DNA of 52,329 nucleotides, taken from contig CAZQQX010000009.1 in the NCBI GenBank assembly GCA_964595565.1, positions 1-52,329 on the forward strand. Reading direction: 5' to 3'. Origin of the DNA: JAQVEM01 sp964595565. GTDB taxonomy: Bacteria > Actinomycetota > Humimicrobiia > Humimicrobiales > Humimicrobiaceae. Position 1 is the stretch's first letter. Every line of letters starts with the position of its first letter. The position numbers were made by a program, and so were the translations under genes. Below the pieces are notes generated by a model that did not search any database, was not told the DNA's origin, and was given only the letters and a program-made list of their open reading frames with translations. Shown piece after piece: positions 1 through 7,919 of the stretch.

Positions 1-210
1 AAAATTTATATATTTAAAAAATTTATATATTAATTAATTATATAAAATTATATAAAATATATTTTTATATAATTTAATTTTAATTTATATAAATAATAAT
101 GAATCTTAAAATAAGATGAGATTAAATGAATTGACGCTTTTCCGGCTGACTTTTTTAGAAACGATTAACTGAAAGTACCGGGGTATCATTATGAATTATG
201 AACTATTTAA
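1..210. other. A+T-rich end region without a gene
   Basis: The first 100 or so bases are almost pure A/T with short TTAATTAATTA-like runs. No open frame with a ribosome-binding site and no clear hairpin is visible before the DUF89 gene ends at 211. Confidence 0.5.
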
Positions 211-1074
211 CTATATCTTCCTGTTATATATTACTATATCTCCAACCTCATAATCTTCCCTGAAAGTTTCTGCAACAATCGGGCACTTGATCTTTAACAG
301 AAAAAAGATGTTTTTATCCTCATCACACAACGCTTCATAATTCCCCTGCCCCTTGGATATAATAAAGTCCGATTTTTCATACTCTTCTCTAAATGCCTGT
401 GAACAAAATGGAAGTATGGCTGCCGGCATGTCCAGGCCGGTAGTTATCACCCTTACATAATCCTGCATTCTGACCATTTCAGCATCCTCTATAGTAGCGT
501 CGTTTATGGCAGGGCCTCCCCTTACTGCGTATTTTATTTTCTCTGCGGGCAGGTACTGTATAAAAATTTTATCCAGAACAATCTCCCCTGCATTATCACC
601 AATAAATAAAATTTTTTCAGCCCTGCTTATATTTTCTTTAAGAAGCTCAACTTTCTTATCATCCAGTTTTTGCGATAAAGACTTTTTTATCGCATCCATT
701 AAAATTTTCCTATTTAAAGGACTGGCGGGCCCAAAATCAATGATATTTCCCGCAAGCGATATCCTCAGGCTCGTCTCAAAACGGTCATTTGAATTTTCTA
801 TTATCTTTTTCAGGTCATCTTCTAACGCGAGGACCATTTTATTATATTTATTCTTTACCTTCCTGTACGGGTCCACTTTCGGCAATAACTTTTCTAAAAC
901 TTTTTTAATTTCCGCCTGAAGAACAAACCCGTAGTTTTCAGGGTCAAACCTGGAAGCTATAATTAAAGACTCCCTCAAAACTTTCTCATGTATTTTCTTA
1001 TTATTAGTGGCCATCTTTGCGGCATCAAGTGTCTGCCTGATATAACAGGGAACACATTCAAGATGAAGTTTCAT
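211..1074 (-). CDS. DUF89 / ARMT1-like damage-control phosphatase family protein
   Basis: A 287-residue protein of the DUF89 family, metal-dependent phosphatases proposed to remove damaged or harmful phosphometabolites; the substrate cannot be told from sequence. The short prokaryotic form is recognised by the N-terminal CVPC pair (residues 7-10), AGNIIDFG (108-115), the metal-binding GDNAGE (159-164), RGGPAINDAT (185-194) and a KGQGNYE segment near the C-terminus. The ATG start has AAGGA about 8 bases upstream. It lies 63 bases downstream of a methyltransferase on the same strand and may share its transcript. Family call firm, substrate unknown. Confidence 0.85.
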   Translation of the reverse strand: MKLHLECVPCYIRQTLDAAKMATNNKKIHEKVLRESLIIASRFDPENYGFVLQAEIKKVLEKLLPKVDPYRKVKNKYNKMVLALEDDLKKIIENSNDRFETSLRISLAGNIIDFGPASPLNRKILMDAIKKSLSQKLDDKKVELLKENISRAEKILFIGDNAGEIVLDKIFIQYLPAEKIKYAVRGGPAINDATIEDAEMVRMQDYVRVITTGLDMPAAILPFCSQAFREEYEKSDFIISKGQGNYEALCDEDKNIFFLLKIKCPIVAETFREDYEVGDIVIYNRKI

Positions 1075-1137
1075 AATTGCGGTCCTTAAACAACTAAATT
1101 TTCCAGATGCTAAAAAATATACTAAAAAATTATTTTT

Positions 1138-1767
1138 TTATTTCCGTGCTTTTATAACCACAAAAGAACCTTTACCATACCCGTCCCTAACTTCTTCTAC
1201 CCCATTAATTTTATCAAGGGTGGTAAAAATAGTCTGTCTGGACTCGGGATCTTTAAAACCGGTCTCTTTTAATATTCTTATAACTTCTTCCACCGAAAAA
1301 AAGTCTGCCCTTCCGTAAAAAACACTTTCTTTTTTATGCTTCTGGTATATTTTTCCAATTTCACTGTTCTTATCCACAAATCCATTTACAAAGAAACCAC
1401 CCGGCTCTAAAATCCTGTAAACCTCGGAAAAAGCTTTCTTTACATCATCCAGAAAACATAGCGTGGTTACCATTAAAACCAGATCAAAACTGCAGCTCTC
1501 ATAAGGGAGCTCCTCGGCGACACCATCCACTGCCTCTATACCCCTGTTTGTTGCAATCCTTCTCATCTTATCCGAGGGCTCTATACCATACTTTATGTCC
1601 AGAGGCTCTGCGAACCTGCCGCTCCCGACACCAATTTCTACACCTTTTTTAAAATCAGGTAAAATTTCTTTAATGGAATTAATCTCAGATTGATATGCAT
1701 ATTTATTATTATAAAACCAGTCCTCATACCTTTCAGAATATTTTTCAAACGGCTCTATTCTGGGCAT
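1138..1767 (-). CDS. Class I SAM-dependent methyltransferase
   Basis: A 209-residue class I methyltransferase of the small-molecule type. The SAM-binding motif I is VEIGVGSGRFAEPL (residues 43-56), followed by the acidic ELPYESCSFDLVLM segment and LEPGGFFVNGF, the usual motif order of the UbiE/Methyltransf_11 fold. No substrate can be assigned. Its ATG overlaps the TGA of the upstream J-domain gene by one base (TGATG), so the two are translationally coupled; a chaperone partner for the enzyme is possible but unproven. Confidence 0.8.
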   Translation of the reverse strand: MPRIEPFEKYSERYEDWFYNNKYAYQSEINSIKEILPDFKKGVEIGVGSGRFAEPLDIKYGIEPSDKMRRIATNRGIEAVDGVAEELPYESCSFDLVLMVTTLCFLDDVKKAFSEVYRILEPGGFFVNGFVDKNSEIGKIYQKHKKESVFYGRADFFSVEEVIRILKETGFKDPESRQTIFTTLDKINGVEEVRDGYGKGSFVVIKARK

Positions 1768-2093
1768 CAGTCAATATCTCCCCACCAGTTGTCATAGAAT
1801 CTTTTAAGGTGCTGCTTCATGTACTCCCCTTCTTCAACTTCTCTGGTCTTTGCTGCTTCAAAAGATACCGGATATTTTATGCAGTAGTTTATAATTATTT
1901 CATATGAATTATTTATTTCCTTAATCTTCTCTTCATATTCCCTCTTTTTTGAACTATTACTGTGCCTGTCAGGATGATACTTTAAGGATAGCTCCCTGAA
2001 TTTGTTTTTAATCTCCTGCATGCTTGTAGTCTCTCCCAGTTCCAGCACCTTCCTTGCTCTGTCTATGTCTTCAAAACTTATTATTTTTTTCAT
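1767..2093 (-). CDS. Small J-domain (DnaJ-like) protein
   Basis: A 108-residue protein with a single J domain in the first 75 residues: helix II KNKFRELSLKYH, the HPD tripeptide (40-42) that stimulates the Hsp70 ATPase, then helix III and NNSYEIIINY. It lacks the Gly/Phe and zinc-finger regions of true DnaJ, so it is a J-domain co-chaperone of a special client rather than the general DnaJ. It is the first gene of a two-gene unit with the methyltransferase. A ribosome site (AGGAAAC) precedes the ATG. Confidence 0.8.
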   Translation of the reverse strand: MKKIISFEDIDRARKVLELGETTSMQEIKNKFRELSLKYHPDRHSNSSKKREYEEKIKEINNSYEIIINYCIKYPVSFEAAKTREVEEGEYMKQHLKRFYDNWWGDID

Positions 2094-2128
2094 TGTTTCC
2101 TACTCTTGTATAAATTAAAAAAAATATT

Positions 2129-2140
2129 ATAACCGGTTAT
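2129..2140. promoter_or_regulatory. Perfect 12-bp palindrome upstream of the J-domain gene
   Basis: ATAACCGGTTAT is a perfect dyad 36 bases upstream of the J-domain start. On the leftward strand it overlaps a TATAAT-like -10 (2126-2131), the position of a repressor site. No clear -35 is seen and the protein that would bind is unknown. Confidence 0.3.
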
Positions 2141-2338
2141 GCCCTATTTTAAAAAACCCGATTCAATTATACCAGTTTATTCCAACCCATATCTAAAATA
2201 AAGCATCAAATATTTTTAGGATATTAATAACAAAAGCAGATATCCGCATTGCCAGAATATATAAATAAGAACATAAGATTTAAACTATTACAATAACTTA
2301 CAATACTACAACTGACTTATTCCCGGTATATTATATTT

Positions 2339-2369
2339 TATAGTAGCCCGGCTAAACCTGACTACTATA
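2339..2369 (-). terminator. Hairpin downstream of the flavoprotein gene
   Basis: TATAGTAG (2339-2346) and CTACTATA (2362-2369) form an 8-bp stem around a 15-base loop about 50 bases after the flavoprotein stop. The following tail is A+T-rich but not a clean U run, so termination is likely rather than certain. Confidence 0.4.
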
Positions 2370-2420
2370 TAGGTGAATCCCTAAAAATTTTGAATAGCTT
2401 ATTATCAGAACTTCCGCCGT

Positions 2421-3764
2421 TTATTCTCTTAATTTTTTAATTGCCATCTCTGCCGCATTACTAATCTGATAAGCAATAGGAGACGCGGTCAGCGCAGGAT
2501 GGGTACCCATCTGGAAAGTAGCTATACTGCTGGCAGTCATTCTTTCATGGATACAACCACTGATTAAATTTATTAATTCCCCTCCTGATTTTGCTCCTAT
2601 TAACTCGCCACCGAGCAATATGCCCGAGCCTTTTTCAAATATCAAACTTACTTTCAGGTTGTTGCTGTCAGGCATGCATCCCGGATGGCAGTTTGGAGCT
2701 TCCGCTGTTCCAATCACTATATCATAACCTTTCTTTCCGGCTTCAACTTCAGAAATTCCCGCTCTTGAAAAAGCAATACCGGTGATAATAGTTGAAAAGG
2801 CTCCAATTACCCCTTCATTTACTCTATTAACTTTATATAAATTAGCTCCGGCAATTCTTGCTTCAGTAGTTGCTATGGATGCAAGCATCAGATTGCTTGA
2901 TTCTTTATTGAAGAAAGAAAATTTATCACAGCAGTCACCGCATGAAAAAATATCTTTCTCGCTGGTTTGCATGTATCTATTAACCTTTATTGCGCCTTTC
3001 TGGTTTATTTCTATTCCCGAACCTTCCACCACTTTTGAATTGGGCTTTGCTCCTATTCCAATAAGCACAATATCGGCTTCTATAGTCTGCCCGCTGGCTA
3101 ATTTAACACCCTGTACCTTTTCATCTCCAACAATGGATTCCACTCTTTCACCAGTAATTACCTTTACACCTTCTTTCTCTATTAGTTCTTCCGCATACGA
3201 GCATAATGATTCATCAAAGGTCAGCATCAGGCAATGTGGCAACATCTCTACAATAGAAATATTTATATCCCTGTTCTTCCGGCACTCATCAGCAAACTCC
3301 ATTCCTATAAACCCGCCGCCGATAATAACCATATTTTTTGAATTATTTATCTTTTCCAGCAAAGATGAAAGGTAGTTGATATCTTTTTTAACTACAAAAG
3401 CATTTTCTTTATCAATACCTTCTATGGGCGGTCTTATTGGCTCGGAACCAGTTGCTATTATCAATTTATCATATTTTACATCTTCACTTCCCGCAACTTT
3501 CAGTACCTTTTTCTCTTTCTCTATCTTTTCTGCTTCTCCAATTAGAAGGTCTATATTATTGCTCTCCAGCGATGAATCCGGAATTAAATCTTTTTCAGGT
3601 GAGCCTACACTCCCGTAAATATAAGGAATACCACATGGAATCAAAACTTTTTCTTCTTTACGGACCATCAGGATTTTCTTGTCGGCATTGAACCTTCTTG
3701 CTGTTATGGCGGCTGTCAGACCCGCCGCACTTCCCCCTATTATTACAATATCGTAATCTTTAAT
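2421..3764 (-). CDS. FAD/NAD(P)-dependent oxidoreductase of the CoA-disulfide reductase / NADH oxidase family
   Basis: A flavoprotein of the pyridine nucleotide-disulfide reductase class. From the first ATG (3668) the protein would lack its FAD-binding start, but the frame continues upstream with IVIIGGSAAGLTAAITARR, the GxGxxG-type FAD fold. No ATG, GTG or TTG lies between this and an in-frame TAA; the best start is ATT at 3764-3762, six bases after GAGGGGG. This gives 447 residues, the usual length. The single redox cysteine is in IPCGIPY (C44), as in CoA-disulfide reductases and NADH oxidases. The NAD fold IIGGGFIGMEFA and the second FAD motif IFSCGDCCD follow. It probably protects against oxygen or thiol stress; the substrate is not certain. 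Confidence 0.85.
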   Translation of the reverse strand: MKDYDIVIIGGSAAGLTAAITARRFNADKKILMVRKEEKVLIPCGIPYIYGSVGSPEKDLIPDSSLESNNIDLLIGEAEKIEKEKKVLKVAGSEDVKYDKLIIATGSEPIRPPIEGIDKENAFVVKKDINYLSSLLEKINNSKNMVIIGGGFIGMEFADECRKNRDINISIVEMLPHCLMLTFDESLCSYAEELIEKEGVKVITGERVESIVGDEKVQGVKLASGQTIEADIVLIGIGAKPNSKVVEGSGIEINQKGAIKVNRYMQTSEKDIFSCGDCCDKFSFFNKESSNLMLASIATTEARIAGANLYKVNRVNEGVIGAFSTIITGIAFSRAGISEVEAGKKGYDIVIGTAEAPNCHPGCMPDSNNLKVSLIFEKGSGILLGGELIGAKSGGELINLISGCIHERMTASSIATFQMGTHPALTASPIAYQISNAAEMAIKKLRE

Positions 3765-3976
3765 TTTTAACCCCCTCAGTCGTTTTATTAATAATCGTTA
3801 ACAAATTCCTACAATTTTAATATAATTATTCCCATGTGTAAACTTTGAGTCAATTGTAACAAACTGGTTATAAACTATTTAAATTAACCATAAATAAAAA
3901 TCTTTTTATATTACATGCACTACAGTAAAATAGTAAAATAACTTAAAAGCTCAACAAAATAATATTTTTAGCACAG

Positions 3977-4522
3977 ATGACTGAAACAGATAAATGGGAA
4001 AATGATTACGGTGTGAGTTTCCTGGAACAGGTGGGTATAAAAAGGGGAGATATAGTCTTTGATTGCTGCTGCGGTGAAGGTAACTATACCCTGCCGGCTG
4101 CCAGGATTGTGGGGAAAGATGGACTGGTATATGCTCTGGAGAGAAATAAAGATAAAATCAAAATGCTAAAAGAGAAATCCAGTTTTAAAAACTTAAGTAA
4201 TATTAAGATAATAGAGAAAGAGTTTGATGAAGTACTGCCCCTGCCGGATAAATCTATAGATATACTGCTTCTCTATGATATATTCTGGTATTTTTCCATT
4301 GAAAACAGCAGACTCCCGGTGCTTCTGCATGAAGTATACAGGATATTAAAGGACAGCGGCCTGGTTTCAATTTACCCGGAACACATTGACAGGGAAAGGC
4401 TAAAAAAAATAATAATCAATAACAGGTTTTATTTAGAACAGGAAATTTCGGGTTTACTGGTCCACGATAACCATCTCAAAAAAGGATATATCTGGAATTT
4501 TAAGAAGCTTTTAAACAATTAA
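3977..4522 (+). CDS. Class I SAM-dependent methyltransferase (UbiE-like)
   Basis: A 181-residue methyltransferase: motif I VFDCCCGEGNYTLPAA near residues 28-43 with an unusual run of three cysteines, VYALERNKDKIKML as motif II, and the LLLYDIFWYF and RILKDSGLVSIYPEH segments. The substrate is unknown; the cysteine-rich motif recalls methyltransferases of metal- or corrinoid-linked neighbourhoods, but this is only an impression. No ribosome site is visible, and a TAATAT box at 3960-3965 places transcription start only a few bases before the ATG. It is divergent from the flavoprotein. Confidence 0.75.
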   Translation: MTETDKWENDYGVSFLEQVGIKRGDIVFDCCCGEGNYTLPAARIVGKDGLVYALERNKDKIKMLKEKSSFKNLSNIKIIEKEFDEVLPLPDKSIDILLLYDIFWYFSIENSRLPVLLHEVYRILKDSGLVSIYPEHIDRERLKKIIINNRFYLEQEISGLLVHDNHLKKGYIWNFKKLLNN

Positions 4523-4839
4523 AAATAAAAAAACAATCTTTTAAAAAACTAAATTATTGTCTCCTGTGGAACATTATCCTCCGGGATAAAGCAATGGGCA
4601 GTGAAAACTTTCCGGTACGCAGGAAGAGCTATTTTACTTGACGGGGTTGGATTCCGGGATTAGCGTATTTAAAAAATACCCGAAAAAAATTTTTTATTTC
4701 TCCGACTGGACGGAAATTGACATGCAGCCTATAATGTTTCCCTCGAGAGATTAAAAAACTTTTGTTAGAAAAAGTAAAATAAATATAATATTCATTTAAT
4801 AGATAAAAAGTTATAAAAATAGAAAGAAGATGATTCAGT
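4523..4839. other. 317-base intergenic region with a G+C-richer, possibly structured core
   Basis: No convincing gene. Between about 4555 and 4660 the sequence is much richer in G+C than its flanks. It contains TTATCC/GGATAA (4574-4579 with 4584-4589) closed by a UCCG (UNCG-type) tetraloop, then TTTCC/GGAAG around an 8-base loop, and further on GTATTT-AAA-AAATAC next to A and T runs near 4665-4700. This is what a leader RNA or small RNA in front of the Fe-S gene could look like. I could not match it to a known riboswitch class. Confidence 0.3.
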
Positions 4840-5433
4840 ATGATTGACCGGGACATCAAAGAAAAATTCAAAAAAATTTATGAAGTTCTACCCGGGTTGG
4901 ATGACAGGCGATGCGGTTACAGGACATGCGGAGAGTTTGCGATGGCAGTAGCAAAAGGAGAAGCACCCTGTTACGGTTGTATTACCGGCGGATATAAGGT
5001 CGCCGAAAAGGTATGCAGCATAATGGGGAAAAGTGTCCCTCACAGAGAAGTAGCCACATCCGGATATGGAAACAATTCAGCACCCTCCGGCTTGAGTCCT
5101 GGCAGAGGTATGGGAAGGGCCAGGGGCATGGGCGCCGGTATGGGCAGAGGTAGCAGAAGAGGATACAGAAAACGCCATTATGCAGCCCCGGGGGATGAAT
5201 TTAGATATAATAGTGCCGAGCTTTCCAATTCCCCGACAGAAGGCCAATATAGCTATTACAGCAATATGTATAATATGCCGCCCCGGCAAAATATGGATCC
5301 CGGGCAGGAAAAAAATATACTTATGGAAAAGGCGGACCTGATTAAAAAGCAGCTTGATAAAATAAAAGATAGAATAAGTGAATTAGAAAAAGATAAAAAG
5401 AAAGGGGAAACAAAAAATGCCGTGGGTAGATAA
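4840..5433 (+). CDS. Fe-S domain protein with a DUF5320-like Gly/Met/Arg-rich middle and coiled-coil tail
   Basis: A 197-residue mosaic. Residues 1-60 resemble the small four-cysteine Fe-S domain (PF04060 type): GLDDRRCGYRTCGEFAMAVA plus CYGC, with cysteines at 25, 30, 44, 47 and 59. Residues 80-110 are rich in Gly, Arg and Met (GRGMGRARGMGAGMGRG), and the tail (about 155-190) is a coiled coil with QEKNILMEKADLIKKQL, as in the DUF5320 proteins that travel with Mrp/NifX genes. The same tail style occurs in the protein at 17233-17622. The ferredoxin gene overlaps its last 17 bases, so the pair is co-translated. A role in Fe-S or metal-cofactor handling is inferred from composition and neighbours. 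Confidence 0.7.
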   Translation: MIDRDIKEKFKKIYEVLPGLDDRRCGYRTCGEFAMAVAKGEAPCYGCITGGYKVAEKVCSIMGKSVPHREVATSGYGNNSAPSGLSPGRGMGRARGMGAGMGRGSRRGYRKRHYAAPGDEFRYNSAELSNSPTEGQYSYYSNMYNMPPRQNMDPGQEKNILMEKADLIKKQLDKIKDRISELEKDKKKGETKNAVGR

Positions 5434-5773
5434 GGAGAGATGTATAGGCTGTGGAATCTGTGTAGATGAATGCCCCACAGATACAATATTTATAAAAGAT
5501 GACTTTGCCGATATAGATATGTCCGGCTGCATTCACTGTGGCAAGTGCCATGTCGTATGCCCTGAAGATGCAGTAAGACACGATAGCGAGAAAACACCCG
5601 ACCGTATTAAAGCCAATATAGAAGAAACACAAAGATTTATGGAAGCCTGTGAAAAATATCTCGGGAGCAGAGACGAAAGACAGAAATGCCTTACCAGGAT
5701 GAAAAGACACTTTAATAATGAAAGGATAATTGCTGAAAAAACACTCAAAGAACTTGATACACTCAGTTTATAA
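5417..5773 (+). CDS. 2x[4Fe-4S] ferredoxin with a helical C-terminal extension
   Basis: A 118-residue ferredoxin. Two CxxCxxCxxxC(P) clusters, CIGCGICVDECP (residues 9-20) and CIHCGKCHVVCP, bind two [4Fe-4S] clusters. The remaining 60 residues are a charged helical tail ending KTLKELDTLSL, not found in simple clostridial ferredoxins. It overlaps the upstream Fe-S fusion gene by 17 bases, with AAAGGGG upstream of its ATG, so the two products probably act together as electron or cluster carriers. Confidence 0.85.
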   Translation: MPWVDKERCIGCGICVDECPTDTIFIKDDFADIDMSGCIHCGKCHVVCPEDAVRHDSEKTPDRIKANIEETQRFMEACEKYLGSRDERQKCLTRMKRHFNNERIIAEKTLKELDTLSL

Positions 5774-5910
5774 AAGAAGTACAATCAAAACAGTAAAATT
5801 TTAGCTTTTCCTTATTTATAAATATCTTATATTATATAAGCTGTATAGAAGAAAGCACTTACCTGATAAAAACATATTTAAAAACATTTAATATTTACGG
5901 GAGTTTAAAA

Positions 5911-6369
5911 ATGAACGAATACAAAGTTAACGTTAAAGGCAAAATTTTCAAGTACAGCGCGGCAATAAAGCTGACGGGAAAAGGAGAGGGCACCATAGAA
6001 TCCGAAGAAAAACCTTCAATAGAATTATCGGCCCCTGTTGAGTTTGGGGGCAAATCTGGAATCTGGACACCCGAGGAACTACTGGTAGCGTCGGTTAATT
6101 CCTGTCTTATGACAACATTCTCTTATTATGCCTCCAAACGTAATTTTGAATTCATAAGTTATGAAAGCTCGGCTGAAGGCCTTATTGAGCTATCCGAAAT
6201 GAAATATTCATTTTCAAAAATAATAATTAAGCCGAAAGTAATAGTTAAATCCAGTGATGATATACAAGCAGCAGAAAATTTGCTGAAAATCTCTAAAGAT
6301 GGTTGTTTTATTTCTAATTCTCTAAAGGCTGAAGTAACCCTGGAACCAGAAATTAAACAGGGCGGTTAG
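5911..6369 (+). CDS. OsmC family protein
   Basis: A 152-residue protein of the OsmC/Ohr superfamily, thiol peroxidases acting on organic hydroperoxides or persulfides. The two family cysteines are present: C65 in VNSCLMTTF and C132 in KDGCFISNSL. The W-TPEELLVASVNSC stretch is diagnostic. It is closer to the general OsmC/YhfA branch than to Ohr. GGGAG precedes the ATG. It stands alone downstream of the ferredoxin and, with the flavoprotein at 2.4 kb, suggests defence against oxidants in an anaerobe. Confidence 0.85.
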   Translation: MNEYKVNVKGKIFKYSAAIKLTGKGEGTIESEEKPSIELSAPVEFGGKSGIWTPEELLVASVNSCLMTTFSYYASKRNFEFISYESSAEGLIELSEMKYSFSKIIIKPKVIVKSSDDIQAAENLLKISKDGCFISNSLKAEVTLEPEIKQGG

Positions 6370-6471
6370 CTTAAATTTCTTTAAATACATTTCATCATGT
6401 AAATAAATTATTTTAAAAAAACAGGATTTAAAAATAAACAACAAATTACACCCGTGGATGGGGCCATGATT

Positions 6472-7125
6472 ATGAGCAATTTTTATCCAGAATCAAAAGT
6501 TGAAATAGACGGAGCTTTTGCAAGACATTATGACAATTTATTGAATATTATAACACTGGGCAGATACTCCTCTTTAATCCAGAAAATAATTATATTAATG
6601 AATATTAAACCCGGCCACAGAATCATTGATTTTGGTACCGGTACAGGAAGGAATGCCTGCCTGATGATAAAACAACTTTCCGGGAACGGAGAATTCATAG
6701 GACTTGATACCTCTGAAGAGATGATTTCCCAGTTTAAGAAGAATTGCGCTGGTTTTTCAAACGCAAAAGTTATTAATAAGAGAATAGACCTTGAATTAGC
6801 TTACAGTAGGTATTTTGATAGAGCCTTTATCTCTTTCGTTCTTCACGGGTTCCCACAGAAGGCAAGAATGCAGATAATAAGAAATGCCTTTAAATCACTA
6901 AAAAATAATGGGGAATTTTTTATACTGGATTACAATGAACTTTCTTTTAAAAAAATGCCCTTTTTTGCGAGATTCCTTTTTAGGACTTTCGAATGTCCGT
7001 ATGCCCTTGATTTTATTGAAAAAGACTGGAAGAAAATTTTAGGGGATGAAGGATTCGGTGACTTTTCAGAACATCTATTCTTTAAGAAATATTTAAGATT
7101 ATTAAAAGCAAAAAAGTTATCCTAA
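6472..7125 (+). CDS. Class I SAM-dependent methyltransferase
   Basis: A methyltransferase with motif I RIIDFGTGTGRNACLM, IGLDTSEEMISQF as motif II, and FFILDYNEL late in the fold, a UbiE/COQ5-like arrangement. The frame is open from a GTG at 6454, but GGATGGGG sits 8 bases before the ATG at 6472, which I take as the start (217 residues). The C-terminus ends in a basic RLLKAKKLS. Substrate unknown; the family includes quinone and small-molecule methyltransferases. Confidence 0.75.
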   Translation: MSNFYPESKVEIDGAFARHYDNLLNIITLGRYSSLIQKIIILMNIKPGHRIIDFGTGTGRNACLMIKQLSGNGEFIGLDTSEEMISQFKKNCAGFSNAKVINKRIDLELAYSRYFDRAFISFVLHGFPQKARMQIIRNAFKSLKNNGEFFILDYNELSFKKMPFFARFLFRTFECPYALDFIEKDWKKILGDEGFGDFSEHLFFKKYLRLLKAKKLS

Positions 7126-7231
7126 AATCACTTACAGGCACATTGAATAGTTATTTTTAAATAAGCGATAAAATATATTTGCAGGAGCAAGAATGTTCTT
7201 TTCAGAGTACATTTAGAAAAAGAAGACAGGG

Positions 7232-7777
7232 ATGAAATTCTTCATGAAGAAATCAGTAAAAAAAGAAAAGGTATACCACGAGCCAGAAAGCTTTAATTTT
7301 AAACAGATCGGTATTATCAGAACTCCTTATACTGATAATGCTCCTTACCAGCCAGTAGATGAAGATAAAGGAACCTTTTGTATAGAAGTTGACCCTCAAT
7401 ATATAAAAGGACTCAATAAACTTTCAAAATTTCGCTATATCTATGTCTTATACTGCATACACAGGATAAACAGGAAACTATCCATGAATGTATCCACACC
7501 CTGGAATGAAGGTGGTAAAAGAGTAGGTGTATTTGCAAGCAGGTCACCGGTCCGCCCCAACCCTATTGGACTCAGTGTTGTCAGTATAAAAAAAATTAAA
7601 GATAATAAGATTTTCACATCGGGACTGGATGTATTTGATGGAACACCGTTACTTGATTTAAAGCCATACGTAAAAGACCTTGATTCTAAACCAGATGCCA
7701 ATTATGGGTGGATTGAAGATTTAAATGATTATGAACACCTTACCTTACATATTAGAGGAATCCCCCATAATCATTAA
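7232..7777 (+). CDS. trmO: TrmO-like tRNA methyltransferase (TsaA/YaeB family)
   Basis: A 181-residue member of the TsaA/YaeB beta-barrel family, whose characterised member TrmO methylates N6 of threonylcarbamoyl-adenosine 37 in tRNA. The family signature is complete: IGIIRTPY near the start, GVFASRSPVRPNPIGLS in the middle, and LDVFDGTPLLDLKPYVKDLD towards the end. The first 15 residues are Lys-rich and outside the domain. Archaeal and anaerobe homologues are sometimes tied to metal or corrinoid genes, so a tRNA target is likely but not proven. Confidence 0.8.
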   Translation: MKFFMKKSVKKEKVYHEPESFNFKQIGIIRTPYTDNAPYQPVDEDKGTFCIEVDPQYIKGLNKLSKFRYIYVLYCIHRINRKLSMNVSTPWNEGGKRVGVFASRSPVRPNPIGLSVVSIKKIKDNKIFTSGLDVFDGTPLLDLKPYVKDLDSKPDANYGWIEDLNDYEHLTLHIRGIPHNH

Positions 7778-7919
7778 TAACTAAATATACTTATAAACTA
7801 CAATTCGAAAAACTAATTCCTTTCTTTATAACATTCCGCGCGCAGACTTGCATTAATAAATGGTGCCTCATGCGGCTCCTCCTGAGTAAAAACCTTTCGC
7901 GTACATAACCTTTCTCCTG

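Larger units (their letters stand above)
2094..2420. other. Intergenic region of 327 bases
   Basis: No gene is visible. The region holds the palindrome at 2129-2140 and an 8-bp inverted repeat at 2339-2369; the rest is plain A+T-rich sequence. Confidence 0.5.

Noticed and set aside
2782..3375. Long open frame of 197 residues antisense to the flavoprotein gene
   Set aside because: It is the shadow of the real gene: the leftward frame has full family motifs, while this one is low-complexity Ser/Ile/Phe-rich with no family features.
4629..4871. 80-residue leftward frame across the intergenic region and the start of the Fe-S fusion gene
   Set aside because: It is hydrophobic and A+T-driven, lacks a ribosome site and overlaps a much better gene on the other strand.
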